Assembly: GCA_000413015.1 (NCBI GenBank)
Contig: KE332515.1
Coordinates: forward strand, 748,097 to 812,096
From: Treponema socranskii subsp. paredis ATCC 35535
GTDB lineage: Bacteria > Spirochaetota > Spirochaetia > Treponematales > Treponemataceae
DNA: 64,000 bases
Direction: 5' to 3'
Shown one piece after another: positions 25,593 to 33,760 of the stretch. Position 1 is the stretch's first letter. Every line of letters starts with the position of its first letter. Under the pieces are notes generated by a model, which searched no databases, had not been told where the DNA came from, and saw nothing but the letters and a program-made list of their open reading frames with translations. The position numbers were made by a program, and so were the translations under genes.

Positions 25593-25661
25593 TTGGAAAT
25601 TTCCAAAAATTGTGCTTATTTGAACAAGCTTAATTATATACAAAAGAAAAACGGCTTGCAA
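25593..25661 (-). promoter_or_regulatory. hen1-pnkp promoter with downstream palindrome
   Basis: On the minus strand, TTGCAA (25656-25661), 17-base spacer, TATAAT (25633-25638): a good sigma-70 promoter. The 14-bp palindrome TTGGAAATTTCCAA (25593-25606) lies in the 5' untranslated region and may be an operator. Confidence 0.65.
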
Positions 25662-25719
25662 TCAACGCGTATTTTCGTGCGTATCCGCTTTTTATCCGAT
25701 ATCTTTGACAATCGAGCAC

Positions 25720-25749
25720 TAGACATTTCGATATATATTATTATATAAT
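25720..25749 (+). promoter_or_regulatory. infC operon promoter
   Basis: TAGACA (25720-25725), 18-base spacer, TATAAT (25744-25749). The transcript would start near 25756, about 42 bases before the infC TTG. A perfect TTGACA also lies at 25705-25710 but has no well-spaced -10. Confidence 0.65.
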
Positions 25750-25797
25750 ATCGATTACATTACATGGTAGACGTGTTTTCAGACACAGGGAGGATAG

Positions 25798-26352
25798 TTG
25801 GCCTATACTAACAACAATAAGGGCTTACGGATTAACGAACAAATCCGCGTACGGGAAATCAGGTTAATAGATGATGAGGGTAATCAAAAAGGAATCGTAC
25901 CTACGATTGATGCGCTCAGAATGGCTAGGGATGAGGACCTCGACCTTGTTGAAGTTTCGCCAAACGCGAACCCGCCGGTCTGCAAAATACTCGACTTCGG
26001 CAAATACCGGTTTGAAATGGAAAAAAAGCTCCGAGACTCCAAGAAAAACCAAAAGGTATTAAAGCTCAAGGAAATCCGTATGCAGCCGAAAATCGGCCCG
26101 GGCGACCTTGACACGAAAGCCAAGCATGTGCAGGAATTCCTCGACGAAGGCAATAAAGTCAAAATCACGATCCGCTTCCGCGGACGAGAATTGGCTCACA
26201 CCGAACTCGGATACGGAGTCCTGCAGGAAGTTCTGAAAAGGCTTACTTCCGCATACGTCGTCGAAAAACCGGCCGCTATGGAAGGCAAGTTTATGTCGAT
26301 GATCATTTCGGGAAAGGCCAAAACAACAAGTGAGGTAAAATCGAATGCCTAA
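25798..26352 (+). CDS. infC: Translation initiation factor IF-3
   Basis: IF-3 binds the 30S subunit and checks start codon and initiator tRNA. The 184-residue protein has the N-terminal domain starting [14 protein letters not shown] and the C-terminal domain with [13 protein letters not shown] and IRFRGRE. The start codon is TTG, after a strong AGGGAGGA (25787-25794). Rare start codons in infC allow IF-3 to repress its own translation in enterics, and the TTG here suggests the same. The last eight bases overlap rpmI, the first of two ribosomal genes in the normal infC-rpmI-rplT order. Confidence 0.97.
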   Translation: MAYTNNNKGLRINEQIRVREIRLIDDEGNQKGIVPTIDALRMARDEDLDLVEVSPNANPPVCKILDFGKYRFEMEKKLRDSKKNQKVLKLKEIRMQPKIGPGDLDTKAKHVQEFLDEGNKVKITIRFRGRELAHTELGYGVLQEVLKRLTSAYVVEKPAAMEGKFMSMIISGKAKTTSEVKSNA

Positions 26353-26545
26353 GATGAAGACGAAAAAGTCCGCCGCCAAGCGTTATTCGCTTACCGGCAG
26401 CGGAAAAGTCAAGTACAAAAAAATGAACCTCCGCCATATTCTCACCAAGCGTTCTTCAAAACGGAAACGCCAGCTCCGCGCTGCAGGAATTATGGCCGAA
26501 GACTCTGCTAAAAAAGTAAGAAAGCAGATGTTGCCGTACGGCTGA
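26345..26545 (+). CDS. rpmI: Ribosomal protein bL35
   Basis: Small basic protein of the 50S subunit. The 66-residue sequence starts [13 protein letters not shown] and includes the [17 protein letters not shown] region typical of bL35. The ATG lies inside the end of infC (eight-base overlap), so translation is probably coupled. rplT follows after 17 bases, with AGGAG in the gap. Confidence 0.97.
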   Translation: MPKMKTKKSAAKRYSLTGSGKVKYKKMNLRHILTKRSSKRKRQLRAAGIMAEDSAKKVRKQMLPYG

Positions 26546-26562
26546 TCTTTAGGAGTTAAAAC

Positions 26563-26922
26563 ATGTCAAGAGCAATAGACGGATCAAAACGTAAAAACCG
26601 CCGCATCAAAATCCTAAAGCTTGCAAAGGGTTTCAGAGGCGACAGAAAATCGAATTTCAAAGCCGCAAAAGACGCGGTCGTAAAAGCGCTGCGTCACGCC
26701 TATGTCGACAGACGCGACAGAAAGGGCAATTTCCGCGCGTTGTGGATTGCACGTATCAACGCGGCCGTCCGCGACGAAGGGCTTTCGTACTCCCGCTTTA
26801 TCGACGGCTGTACCAAGGCAGGTGTCGCGATCAACCGAAAAGTACTTGCAAATATGGCAATCGAAGATCCCGCGGCGTTCAAAGCCGTCGTGGACATCGC
26901 AAAAAACGCACTGAAGGCATAA
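26563..26922 (+). CDS. rplT: Ribosomal protein bL20
   Basis: 50S assembly protein of 119 residues, with the basic N-terminal arm ([20 protein letters not shown]) and the block [20 protein letters not shown], which is diagnostic for bL20. In other bacteria bL20 represses the rpmI-rplT messenger; I do not see a clear leader mimic here. One base separates its stop from the next gene. Confidence 0.97.
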   Translation: MSRAIDGSKRKNRRIKILKLAKGFRGDRKSNFKAAKDAVVKALRHAYVDRRDRKGNFRALWIARINAAVRDEGLSYSRFIDGCTKAGVAINRKVLANMAIEDPAAFKAVVDIAKNALKA

Positions 26923-26923
26923 T

Positions 26924-27280
26924 ATGATATCGCTCGATCAGATTCTTCTTCTTGAACGAAAAGTGGAAAGCGCTGTGGAAAAAATCTCACAGCTGCAGTC
27001 GGAAAACGATGCTCTGCGCACCAAGTGTGCCGAGCTCACAAATGCGCTTGCCGACAAATCGGAGCGGCTTTCCTCCATCGAACAGGATCAGAGCAAGATC
27101 GAAAACGGCATATTAAAAGCGCTCGACCGGCTCAATTCCATCGAAAATTCCGTACTGAGAGCCGGAAGCGCAGCCTCCGCTGCAAAAACTCCGCAAAGTC
27201 CCAAAGCGCACGAGAGCGCGCCCGTCCGTGCCGACGAACCGAAAAAAGCCGAAGCGGACGGACAGTTCGATATTTTCTAA
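26924..27280 (+). CDS. Small coiled-coil protein, probable ZapB-like cell division factor
   Basis: 118-residue protein. Residues 1-70 form a heptad-rich coiled coil (LLLERKVESAVEKISQL, then ELTNALADKSERLSSIE), and the rest is a low-complexity Ala/Pro/Lys tail ending DGQFDIF. It sits directly between rplT and zapA, with one-base or zero-base gaps on both sides. The position and the coiled coil suggest a ZapB-like partner of ZapA at the FtsZ ring. Direct sequence identity to ZapB is weak, so the function is an inference. Confidence 0.6.
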   Translation: MISLDQILLLERKVESAVEKISQLQSENDALRTKCAELTNALADKSERLSSIEQDQSKIENGILKALDRLNSIENSVLRAGSAASAAKTPQSPKAHESAPVRADEPKKAEADGQFDIF

Positions 27281-27583
27281 ATGGGTTCCCTCCAAATCGA
27301 CCTGCTCGGTTCTTCCTTTGCAATCAAAGCGAACGAAGAATCGGCTTACCTTGAAAAACTGCTCGGCTATTATAAGCGCATCACCGAAGAAGTAAAAAAA
27401 ACGGGCGGCTTGACCAAGCCTGTCGAAATAGCGATCATGAGCGGCATCACGCTCGTCGATGAATTATATAAAGAAAAATCGAAAAACGCAAAACTCTTAA
27501 ACGGAACGAAGGAAACCGACGATGAAGAAGCCGAACGCCTCACGCTCCGCATGATAGACAGGATCGATAAGGCGCTCGAGTGA
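27281..27583 (+). CDS. zapA: Cell division protein ZapA
   Basis: FtsZ-associated protein that bundles Z-ring filaments. The 100-residue protein starts MGSLQIDLLGSSFAIKANEE, a typical ZapA N-terminal strand pair, and continues with a long helix containing VEIAIMSGITLVDELYKEK. The ATG follows the previous stop codon with no gap. The stop overlaps the next gene's GTG (GTGA). Confidence 0.88.
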   Translation: MGSLQIDLLGSSFAIKANEESAYLEKLLGYYKRITEEVKKTGGLTKPVEIAIMSGITLVDELYKEKSKNAKLLNGTKETDDEEAERLTLRMIDRIDKALE

Positions 27584-28077
27584 AACCCGTACATGTGTGG
27601 GTGGATGCAGATTCCTGTCCCCGATCGGTACGCGACTATATTATTAAAAAAGCGGCGGATCTTTCACTTGCCGTCAGCTTTGTCGCAAACCGCACTGTCC
27701 CCGTCGATGAAAAATTATTAATTAATAAAAAATCGTCTTTCGAAATGATCACTTGTGAAAATACGCCCGGAGCGGCCGACGACTATATCGTAAGCCGTGC
27801 GGAAAAAGGCGACATGATCGTCACGCGCGACATTCCGCTTGCAGCAAAGCTTGCCGAACGGGACTTGTGCGTATTAAACGACCGAGGTATGTCGTACACG
27901 AAAGAAAGCGCGAAAAAAAAACTTGCCGACAGAAATTTCAATATGCAGCTTGCAGAAGCGGGTCTTACCGGCAATAAAAAAAACGTCTACGGCAAAAAAG
28001 AATTCGCGCTCTTCGCCGCATGTTTCGATAAAGAGATAATCAAATTGATCCGCGATCGATCGCTCTCGCTGCAGTAA
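27580..28077 (+). CDS. YaiI/YqxD family protein (UPF0178)
   Basis: 165-residue member of the DUF188 family, which has a PIN-like nuclease fold but no settled function. The hallmark start VWVDADSCP and the segment GDMIVTRDIPLAAKLAERD are clear, as is LNDRGMSYT. The start is GTG, overlapping the zapA stop, so it is probably the last gene of the infC operon. Its LLINK segment is encoded by the exact palindrome TTATTAATTAATAA (27715-27728). Confidence 0.9.
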   Translation: MKPVHVWVDADSCPRSVRDYIIKKAADLSLAVSFVANRTVPVDEKLLINKKSSFEMITCENTPGAADDYIVSRAEKGDMIVTRDIPLAAKLAERDLCVLNDRGMSYTKESAKKKLADRNFNMQLAEAGLTGNKKNVYGKKEFALFAACFDKEIIKLIRDRSLSLQ

Positions 28078-28179
28078 ACGATACGGCTTTTCGCAAAGTA
28101 TTTGCAGTCGAAGATGTATGCTTTACAGCGGCATTATATTCGATTTTACGGTCTCGATGCTCAAAGACTTTTAAACGGA

Positions 28180-29457
28180 CTATCCGAAATTTTCGGGAGC
28201 CGATTCTTCGTCGGGATATGCGAGCAGGATGGCCGAAATGCGGCTTTTTACCTGCAAAAACGCCGCGACGATTTCGGGGTCGAACTGCGTACCCGCTCCT
28301 TTTTCTATTTCTTCAAATGCCTTTTCGGGAGGCCACGCGTCTTTATACGAGCGGCGATGGCTGAGCGCATCGAACACGTCCGCGACGCTTATGATACGCG
28401 CGGCGAGCGGGATCGCATCCCCTCCCAGCGCTTCCGCAGGAGGAAGCGGCTCGCCTATTTTATAGGCGCGGTAATCGACATTGCCGGGATAACCCGACGG
28501 CGATTTATCCCACGCTTCGTGATGATGGAGCGCAACGTCGCGGCACATCGAGTCGAGCTGGGAAGAACCGTCTCCGAAAATCTGCGCACCGATGCACGTA
28601 TGACTTTTCAATACGGCGCGGTTTTTATCGTTCGGACCGTAGCGCTTCGGACTGTGAAGCACCGCATCGGGAATGCCGACTTTGCCGATGTCGTGAAATT
28701 TTGCGGCTATTTTTAAACAGTCGCGGAAACAATGTTTTTCATGTTCGGGAATATTATGATCGAATGCCCATCGGTCGTAGATTTCAAGAGAATTTTCGGC
28801 GACGCGCATAACGTGCGGATACGTTTCTTTCGGATCGCGAAGCTCGGCCATCTTCAGCATGCGCTGCACCATCAAATTCGTCTGATACGTATTTTGCAGC
28901 GCTTGTCGGACGTTCGACGCAAAGTGCGTAATATAGAGTTCCGCCTCTTCATCGAAGCCGATAAGTTTTCCCGATTCGTCCTGTGCGTTTATGAGCTGCA
29001 TGACGCCGAGCAGTTTTCCGGACTGCATTTTGAGCGGCAGCGTATAAATCGATTTTGTGTGATAACCGGTTTCGATATCGTTTGCTTTATTAAAAACATA
29101 AGGCTTATCGGCAGGAATCCGATACGCATCCTGAATGTTGACCGGCTCTCCCGACAGCGCCACATAACCTGAAATCGATTTTTCATTGATCGGGACGGAA
29201 AACGAAAGATACGGAAGCTTTTCTCCGGGTTTGAGTTTTTTCAGCTGCGTATCGTTTTGCGCGTATTTTATACGAAGTTTACCGTCTTCGATTTCGTAGA
29301 TGGAACCCGCATCGGCACGGACGATGGATCGCGTTTCGGTAAGAATCCGTTCGAGAAGGACATCGATATCTTGGATTTCTTCAAGTTTTTTTTCAAGTTC
29401 AAAAATTTTCTGCAGCTTTTGCTCTTTTTGTTCAACACTTTTTTTGGACCGTTTCAT
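28180..29457 (-). CDS. GAF and HD-GYP domain protein, putative cyclic-di-GMP phosphodiesterase
   Basis: The 425-residue cytoplasmic protein has a short coiled coil (residues 1-30), a GAF sensor domain (about 32-200) and an HD-GYP domain (about 205-410). The HD motif is seen in KFHDIGKVGIPD. The GYP motif is HHHEAWDKSPSGYPG, two residues longer than the usual HHExxDGxGYP and without its first Gly. Most family members cleave cyclic di-GMP, so this one may control motility or metabolism, but the altered motif leaves activity open. No membrane segment is visible. It is convergent with the YaiI gene; the gap 28078-28179 has no gene. Confidence 0.85.
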   Translation of the reverse strand: MKRSKKSVEQKEQKLQKIFELEKKLEEIQDIDVLLERILTETRSIVRADAGSIYEIEDGKLRIKYAQNDTQLKKLKPGEKLPYLSFSVPINEKSISGYVALSGEPVNIQDAYRIPADKPYVFNKANDIETGYHTKSIYTLPLKMQSGKLLGVMQLINAQDESGKLIGFDEEAELYITHFASNVRQALQNTYQTNLMVQRMLKMAELRDPKETYPHVMRVAENSLEIYDRWAFDHNIPEHEKHCFRDCLKIAAKFHDIGKVGIPDAVLHSPKRYGPNDKNRAVLKSHTCIGAQIFGDGSSQLDSMCRDVALHHHEAWDKSPSGYPGNVDYRAYKIGEPLPPAEALGGDAIPLAARIISVADVFDALSHRRSYKDAWPPEKAFEEIEKGAGTQFDPEIVAAFLQVKSRISAILLAYPDEESAPENFG

Positions 29458-29563
29458 GCGCAGTTTTCCTATTACGATATCGAATACAAATCCGCTTACT
29501 CCCCCTCCCCTTTATTATATCGGCGTTTAAAATAAAATACAATGTAAATTTATAGTATATAAA

Positions 29564-30403
29564 TCATAATACCGTTTTTCGAATCAGTGAAAAATATATC
29601 GGCCCCGCGCCTCTTTGTGCATCGGGCAGAACGTGAAAACCGTATTTTGTCTTTTCGGCTTCGGGAAAAAGCGTATCGCAAAACGACAGAAGCCTCTGTC
29701 TTTCGCGTGGAACGGCATCGAGTGCGATTTTTGCCGTATCGAATTTTTTCAAAAGCCGCTCTACGATGCCGTCGTTTTCGGCGGGAGCAAGAGCGCACGT
29801 CGAATAAAGGATATAGCCTTCGGGGTTCAGCATACGGTAAGCCGACGACAACAGAGCCCACTGAGCGATCGCCGAAGTTTTTATCCGCGAAGGAGTCCAC
29901 TCGGCAAGGTATTTTGCATCGGTAAAAACGTGACGTTCGGACGAACACGGTGCGTCGAGCAGGATACGGTCAAAACGCGCGTTTTCGTCGAGGCACATTT
30001 TCGCACCGTCGCCCAAGCTCGCCTTTACGCGCGCAAAAACGGTTTCGCAAAGACAATTTTCAAGGACGCGCTTGAGCCTCCGGCAGCGTTCACGGGAACG
30101 CTCGTTTGCAACGAGCATTGCATCCTCTTCCATAAGCGATGCGAGGACGAGCGTTTTGCCGCCCGGCGCCGCGCAAAGGTCGAGAACCGTATGCGCACCT
30201 GAAAGCGGAAGCGAAAAAGCCGCCAAAACGCTTGCGGCATCGAGAAAATACGGCTCCTTTCCGCCCGCGTTCCACACCGCATAGCGGACATCGCCCGAAA
30301 GCGCTTCTTTTATTTTCGGCCATCGCTCTCCGTACAGCGCCGAATAGTACGCTTCGAATCCCGCCCTTCCCGAAAGCTTTTGCGCTTCTCTATCTTTCCG
30401 CAT
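29564..30403 (-). CDS. RNA m5C methyltransferase (RsmB/NSUN family)
   Basis: SAM-dependent cytosine-5 methyltransferase acting on rRNA or tRNA. The 279-residue protein has motif I DLCAAPGGKTL, the DAPCSSE catalytic-loop cysteine and the second cysteine in YSTCALAP with the preceding Leu/Ile-rich strand. The N-terminal segment GFEAYYSALYGERWP resembles NSUN4-like mitochondrial enzymes and RsmF-type proteins. I set the start at the ATG at 30403: it comes 22 bases after the nagZ stop, with GGAG upstream. Longer frames (30457, 30523) would overlap nagZ. The target base cannot be told from sequence. Confidence 0.87.
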   Translation of the reverse strand: MRKDREAQKLSGRAGFEAYYSALYGERWPKIKEALSGDVRYAVWNAGGKEPYFLDAASVLAAFSLPLSGAHTVLDLCAAPGGKTLVLASLMEEDAMLVANERSRERCRRLKRVLENCLCETVFARVKASLGDGAKMCLDENARFDRILLDAPCSSERHVFTDAKYLAEWTPSRIKTSAIAQWALLSSAYRMLNPEGYILYSTCALAPAENDGIVERLLKKFDTAKIALDAVPRERQRLLSFCDTLFPEAEKTKYGFHVLPDAQRGAGPIYFSLIRKTVL

Positions 30404-30425
30404 ATCGCGCTCCGTCCATAGTCCG

Positions 30426-31877
30426 CTAACGCTTTGAGTTTTTGTTCGTATCGGCATCCGATAGGCGCGTTCGCTTAGCGGAATACACTTCGGCGACAAA
30501 AACATCGTTTTCTTTTTTTGCAATTCGAAAGGCTTCCGCCCTCCTCTCTTCGCCGTACCTAAGTGCGTCCGTACTTTGAGAGGCAGTACCGACGTACGGA
30601 GAAGTACCTACGTTTTGAGAGACAGAGCCTGCGTACGGCACTGCGGATTTTTGAACGACACGCCAAACGCCGCCTCTTTTTTCAATCGAGAGAATACCCC
30701 GCTCGATTTTAAAATCGATAACGCGGCGTGCGGACTCTTCGATCCGCCTTGCAAAGGCTTCGTCTTCCCTCGCGCGCGAGACGAGCAGCGCATGTTGGCG
30801 TGCAAATTTTTTTTCGGAAATCATAATCACGTCGACGCCCGCTTCGATCGCCGAAAGCGCCGCACACTCCGGAGGATAGCCGTTTTCCGCAAGAGCCGCC
30901 ATAAAGATATCGTCCGAAAACACGAGGCCTTTAAATCCGAGTTCGCCGCGAAGTTTATCGTCTATCCAAATGCGCGAAAGACATGCGGGTGTGCGGGGAT
31001 CGGCAAGGGAAACGCGAGCGTGCGACATGAGCACGCCTGCGCTTCCGAGAGAGACAAGGCGGGAAAACGGATAGCGAACCGTTTTATCAAATTCATCTTC
31101 GGAGATATCGATTTCGGGCAAACCCGTGTGCGGGTCGGTATTCGTATTGCCGGGAAAATGCTTTATCACCGCGGCGACGCCGTTATTTTGCAGCGCATTG
31201 AGAGATGCCGTTCCGTATGCGACGACGATCGACGCATCGCCGAAACTTCGATCTCCGATAAAGGCTTCGTTCGATTCGGTACGCGTTTCGACGACGGGCG
31301 CGATATTGACGGTAAAACCGAGAAGCCTCATCTGCAATGCCTGCAGCGAATAAAGACGATACGCATCCGAAACGGAAAACGTTTCGGCGACGACGCCGTT
31401 TGCGGGAAGCTTTCCCGAAACCGCTTTTAGCCGGCATACGTCTCCGCCTTCCTGATCGAGGGCGAGGTAAGGCGGAATACAGCCGTGTGCAGAACAGTAC
31501 GAAAAAATCGAATCGGTAAAATTAATAATCTTTTCCGGAGTGTCGGCGATATTGTATGAAAAGAAAATATAGCCGCCCGGCATGAGCGCTTTAGTGCGCG
31601 AAGAATCCGTCCATTCGACAGGCGTGAAAACATCGTCGCCGACGAGGTTTTCCATAAAGAGCTGGGCGGCTTTATCTTCGATCGTAAGAGATGCGACATA
31701 GGAAAAAACCGCATCTCGTTTTGCAGCAAGCGTGCGGGCGGCATTTTCATGCACAACGCGCGCACTCTCTCTCATAGCCCGCTCGCGCCGCATTTGCCGT
31801 CTTTCGGACACGGAACACGAAGTAAAAACAAAAGCTGCAATCAAAAAAAACGTGACACCGTTCCGTACACTCCGCAT
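30426..31877 (-). CDS. nagZ: GH3 beta-N-acetylhexosaminidase lipoprotein (NagZ-like)
   Basis: Glycoside hydrolase family 3 enzyme that probably removes N-acetylglucosamine from peptidoglycan fragments. The 483-residue protein begins with a lipoprotein signal (lipobox FTSC near residue 21). The catalytic domain has LALDQEGGDVCRL, KHFPGNTNTDPHTGLPEI with the GH3 His-Asp dyad, and FSDDIFMAAL with the nucleophile Asp. The first 12 codons of the longest frame were dropped because the signal peptide begins at the ATG at 31877. The C-terminus holds a short repeated stretch (SVSQNVGTSPYVGTASQSTDA). Unlike cytoplasmic E. coli NagZ, this one is exported and lipid-anchored. Confidence 0.85.
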   Translation of the reverse strand: MRSVRNGVTFFLIAAFVFTSCSVSERRQMRRERAMRESARVVHENAARTLAAKRDAVFSYVASLTIEDKAAQLFMENLVGDDVFTPVEWTDSSRTKALMPGGYIFFSYNIADTPEKIINFTDSIFSYCSAHGCIPPYLALDQEGGDVCRLKAVSGKLPANGVVAETFSVSDAYRLYSLQALQMRLLGFTVNIAPVVETRTESNEAFIGDRSFGDASIVVAYGTASLNALQNNGVAAVIKHFPGNTNTDPHTGLPEIDISEDEFDKTVRYPFSRLVSLGSAGVLMSHARVSLADPRTPACLSRIWIDDKLRGELGFKGLVFSDDIFMAALAENGYPPECAALSAIEAGVDVIMISEKKFARQHALLVSRAREDEAFARRIEESARRVIDFKIERGILSIEKRGGVWRVVQKSAVPYAGSVSQNVGTSPYVGTASQSTDALRYGEERRAEAFRIAKKENDVFVAEVYSAKRTRLSDADTNKNSKR

Positions 31878-31906
31878 ACAACGGAGTATATGCCTTTTTG
31901 GGGGAT

Positions 31907-32172
31907 ACCGCAAGAGCGAGCAAATCCGAGCAGTGCGCAGGATTTGCGAGCGTCTCCTATAAAAGAAAAACGGCTCGGCCGTTTTTCAACGCTAGACTTC
32001 ATCGAGCGATTTCGAGCAGGGCGCGACTTGCAACGAGCGCGGAGCGCGAAGTTCCCCGCGCAACTTGCAACGAGCGCGGAGCGCGAAGTTCCCCGCGCAA
32101 CTTGCAACGAGCGCGGAGCGCGAAGTTCCCCGCGCAACTTGCAACGAGCGCGAAGTGCGAAGTTTCCCGCGC
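31907..32172 (+). repeat. Second dispersed repeat, copy 1, with four 37-bp tandem units
   Basis: Fills most of the 452-base gap between nagZ and the SDR gene. The left part has an AAATCC...GGATTT inverted repeat, CTCCTATAAAAG, and a perfect stem AAAAACGGC-TCG-GCCGTTTTT. The right part (about 32025-32172) is four tandem 37-bp units, each with CTTGCAACGAGCGC and GCGCGAAGTT arms that can fold back, and CCCCGCGC. The same block with a single unit occurs at 37321-37489. The remainder (32173-32329) is G+C-rich without a gene. There are no unique spacers, so it is not CRISPR. Confidence 0.85.
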
Positions 32173-32329
32173 TGAAATCGGCACAAACGGGGCGTTGCGG
32201 GGTGTCCCCGCTGGAAGGGGCAGCGCGCAACGAAGTGCGCGCGAGGGGAAGGCTTTCCCCCTTATTAAATTTCGGCGCGTATTCGAAATCGTAATTGCCC
32301 GGAAAACGCTTATCGTTTATACTGAACGC

Positions 32330-33118
32330 ATGAAAAAAATCGGCATCGTCACCGGAGCGAGTTCCGGCATGGGTGAAGAATTCGCGCTTGAGATCGCACG
32401 GCAAAAGAGGTGCGACGAAGTCTGGCTCATCGCGCGGAGAAAAGAGAGACTCGATGAGCTCTGCAAAAAAATCGAAGCGGAAAAAAGCGTCGTCCCCCGC
32501 GCCGTCTGCATGGACATAAGCGGGCGCGAAGGGGTCGAACGTTTTGCAAAGCTGCTTGAAAAAGAAGGCGGCGATTTTACCGTCGGCATACTCGTCAATA
32601 ACGCGGGCTTCGGCACTTACGGCCCCTTTTCGGAAACCGACGTCATGCGCGAACTCGATATGATAGATTTGAACTGTACGGCGCTCACCGGTTTTTGCGG
32701 CGTATCTCTTCCGTATATGACAAAGGGATCGCTCATCATCAACACGGCAAGTCTCGCTTCTTTTTCGCCGCTCGGAAATTTTGCCGTCTACGCCGCGACG
32801 AAAGCCTACGTGCTGAACTTTACGCTCGCACTCGCAGCCGAAGTGAGGGATCGCGGCATACGGGTGTGCGCGCTTTGCCCCGGATCCGTGAGTACCGAAT
32901 TCGCGGAAGTCGCATCGAACGGCGCGCGTAAAGAAGTACTGCACGGCGTCCCAGCCGACAAAACGGTCGCGCACTGTTTAAAATGCGCGGAACGAGGGGA
33001 AAAAACCGCGCTCATGACATGGAAGTGGAAACTTTTCGCCGCAATGAGCAGACTGCTCGGCCGCTATGCGATCGCGCGCTTTACGTACAAACATTGGAAG
33101 CGCCCGTATAGGAAATAG
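32330..33118 (+). CDS. Short-chain dehydrogenase/reductase
   Basis: NAD(P)-dependent oxidoreductase of the classical SDR family, 262 residues. The N-terminal cofactor motif is TGASSGMG (about 8-15), followed by LVNNAGFG, the catalytic Ser region NTASLASFSP, and YAATK (Tyr-x3-Lys). The RRKERLD segment after the second strand favours NADP. C-terminal helices extend past the usual end. The frame is open further upstream through the tandem repeats, but family similarity starts at the ATG at 32330. Substrate is unknown; related proteins act on sugars, lipids or aldehydes. Confidence 0.88.
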   Translation: MKKIGIVTGASSGMGEEFALEIARQKRCDEVWLIARRKERLDELCKKIEAEKSVVPRAVCMDISGREGVERFAKLLEKEGGDFTVGILVNNAGFGTYGPFSETDVMRELDMIDLNCTALTGFCGVSLPYMTKGSLIINTASLASFSPLGNFAVYAATKAYVLNFTLALAAEVRDRGIRVCALCPGSVSTEFAEVASNGARKEVLHGVPADKTVAHCLKCAERGEKTALMTWKWKLFAAMSRLLGRYAIARFTYKHWKRPYRK

Positions 33119-33171
33119 GATGACCCAATGCTTTACTTTCATCGTTATGCGTTCGGAACGGCTTTTTGAAA

Positions 33172-33229
33172 TTCTCTTTATTTTCCAGCGAAGAACTTTT
33201 TTTCAAAAGGCGCCGGAAAATAAAGAGAA
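33172..33229. terminator. 15-bp perfect inverted repeat between convergent genes
   Basis: TTCTCTTTATTTTCC (33172-33186) pairs exactly with GGAAAATAAAGAGAA (33215-33229) around a 28-base loop that includes T7. It lies between the SDR gene and the convergent membrane-protein gene and may terminate both, although neither arm is followed by a long T run. Confidence 0.55.
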
Positions 33230-33253
33230 GACTGAAACGGTTCTGTAATGACA

Positions 33254-33760
33254 TTAAAACCCTATTTTCTTACAAATGAGTTTAAGCGTTTTTTGGGGAT
33301 ATGCACTCGCATTAATATAAATGATTTGATTTGACTTCCCCCTAATATCCAAATGTAGATTTCCTTCATTTTTTATAAGTGCATGCCCCATAGAAACACT
33401 CGTTATTTCACTGAGCATAATTTTTTCCGTGCAAACAAAACGATAACGTTTCGTAAGAACACCATCCTTTATTATTATATGACCGGCATCCATAACATAA
33501 AACATAGTAAATGCCAAGAGCCAAGAAATCACAAATACACCTATCCAAGATTTCCAATAATCAATATCAGTCATCCAATCCAAAAAAACATCATTATAAA
33601 GCCCAGTCCCAATACTAAATGACAAGGCGATGAGGGGTATAACAATCATAATTACAACTGAAGCGGTTTTCCACCATACAGGCAAAAAGATTTCTTCATT
33701 TCTTTTTAATACTTTTCTCTCGTTAAAAAAAGCTCTGAAATTTAGAATAAAACTTTTCAT
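33254..33760 (-). CDS. Unrecognised small membrane protein
   Basis: I do not recognise this 168-residue protein. Two strong membrane segments are visible (about residues 31-53 and 71-91), followed by a soluble C-terminal half with strands (GHIIIKDGVLTKRYRFVCTEKIMLSEITSVSMG) reminiscent of a bacterial PH-like fold. It overlaps the end of the upstream secreted-protein gene by four bases (ATGA), so they form a two-gene unit. Base use is clearly more A+T-rich than in neighbours, suggesting acquisition by transfer. Confidence 0.6.
   Translation of the reverse strand: MKSFILNFRAFFNERKVLKRNEEIFLPVWWKTASVVIMIVIPLIALSFSIGTGLYNDVFLDWMTDIDYWKSWIGVFVISWLLAFTMFYVMDAGHIIIKDGVLTKRYRFVCTEKIMLSEITSVSMGHALIKNEGNLHLDIRGKSNQIIYINASAYPQKTLKLICKKIGF

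Noticed and set aside
28102..28716. 204-codon plus-strand frame opposite the HD-GYP gene
   Set aside because: Antisense artefact, rich in Arg and Phe, without a ribosome binding site or known domain.
32025..32172. Possible CRISPR array
   Set aside because: The 37-bp units follow each other directly with no unique spacers, and no cas genes are in the window.
31841..32974. 377-codon minus-strand frame across the tandem repeats and the SDR gene
   Set aside because: It reads through the 37-bp repeats and the antisense of the SDR gene; the repeated peptide in it comes only from the DNA repeats.
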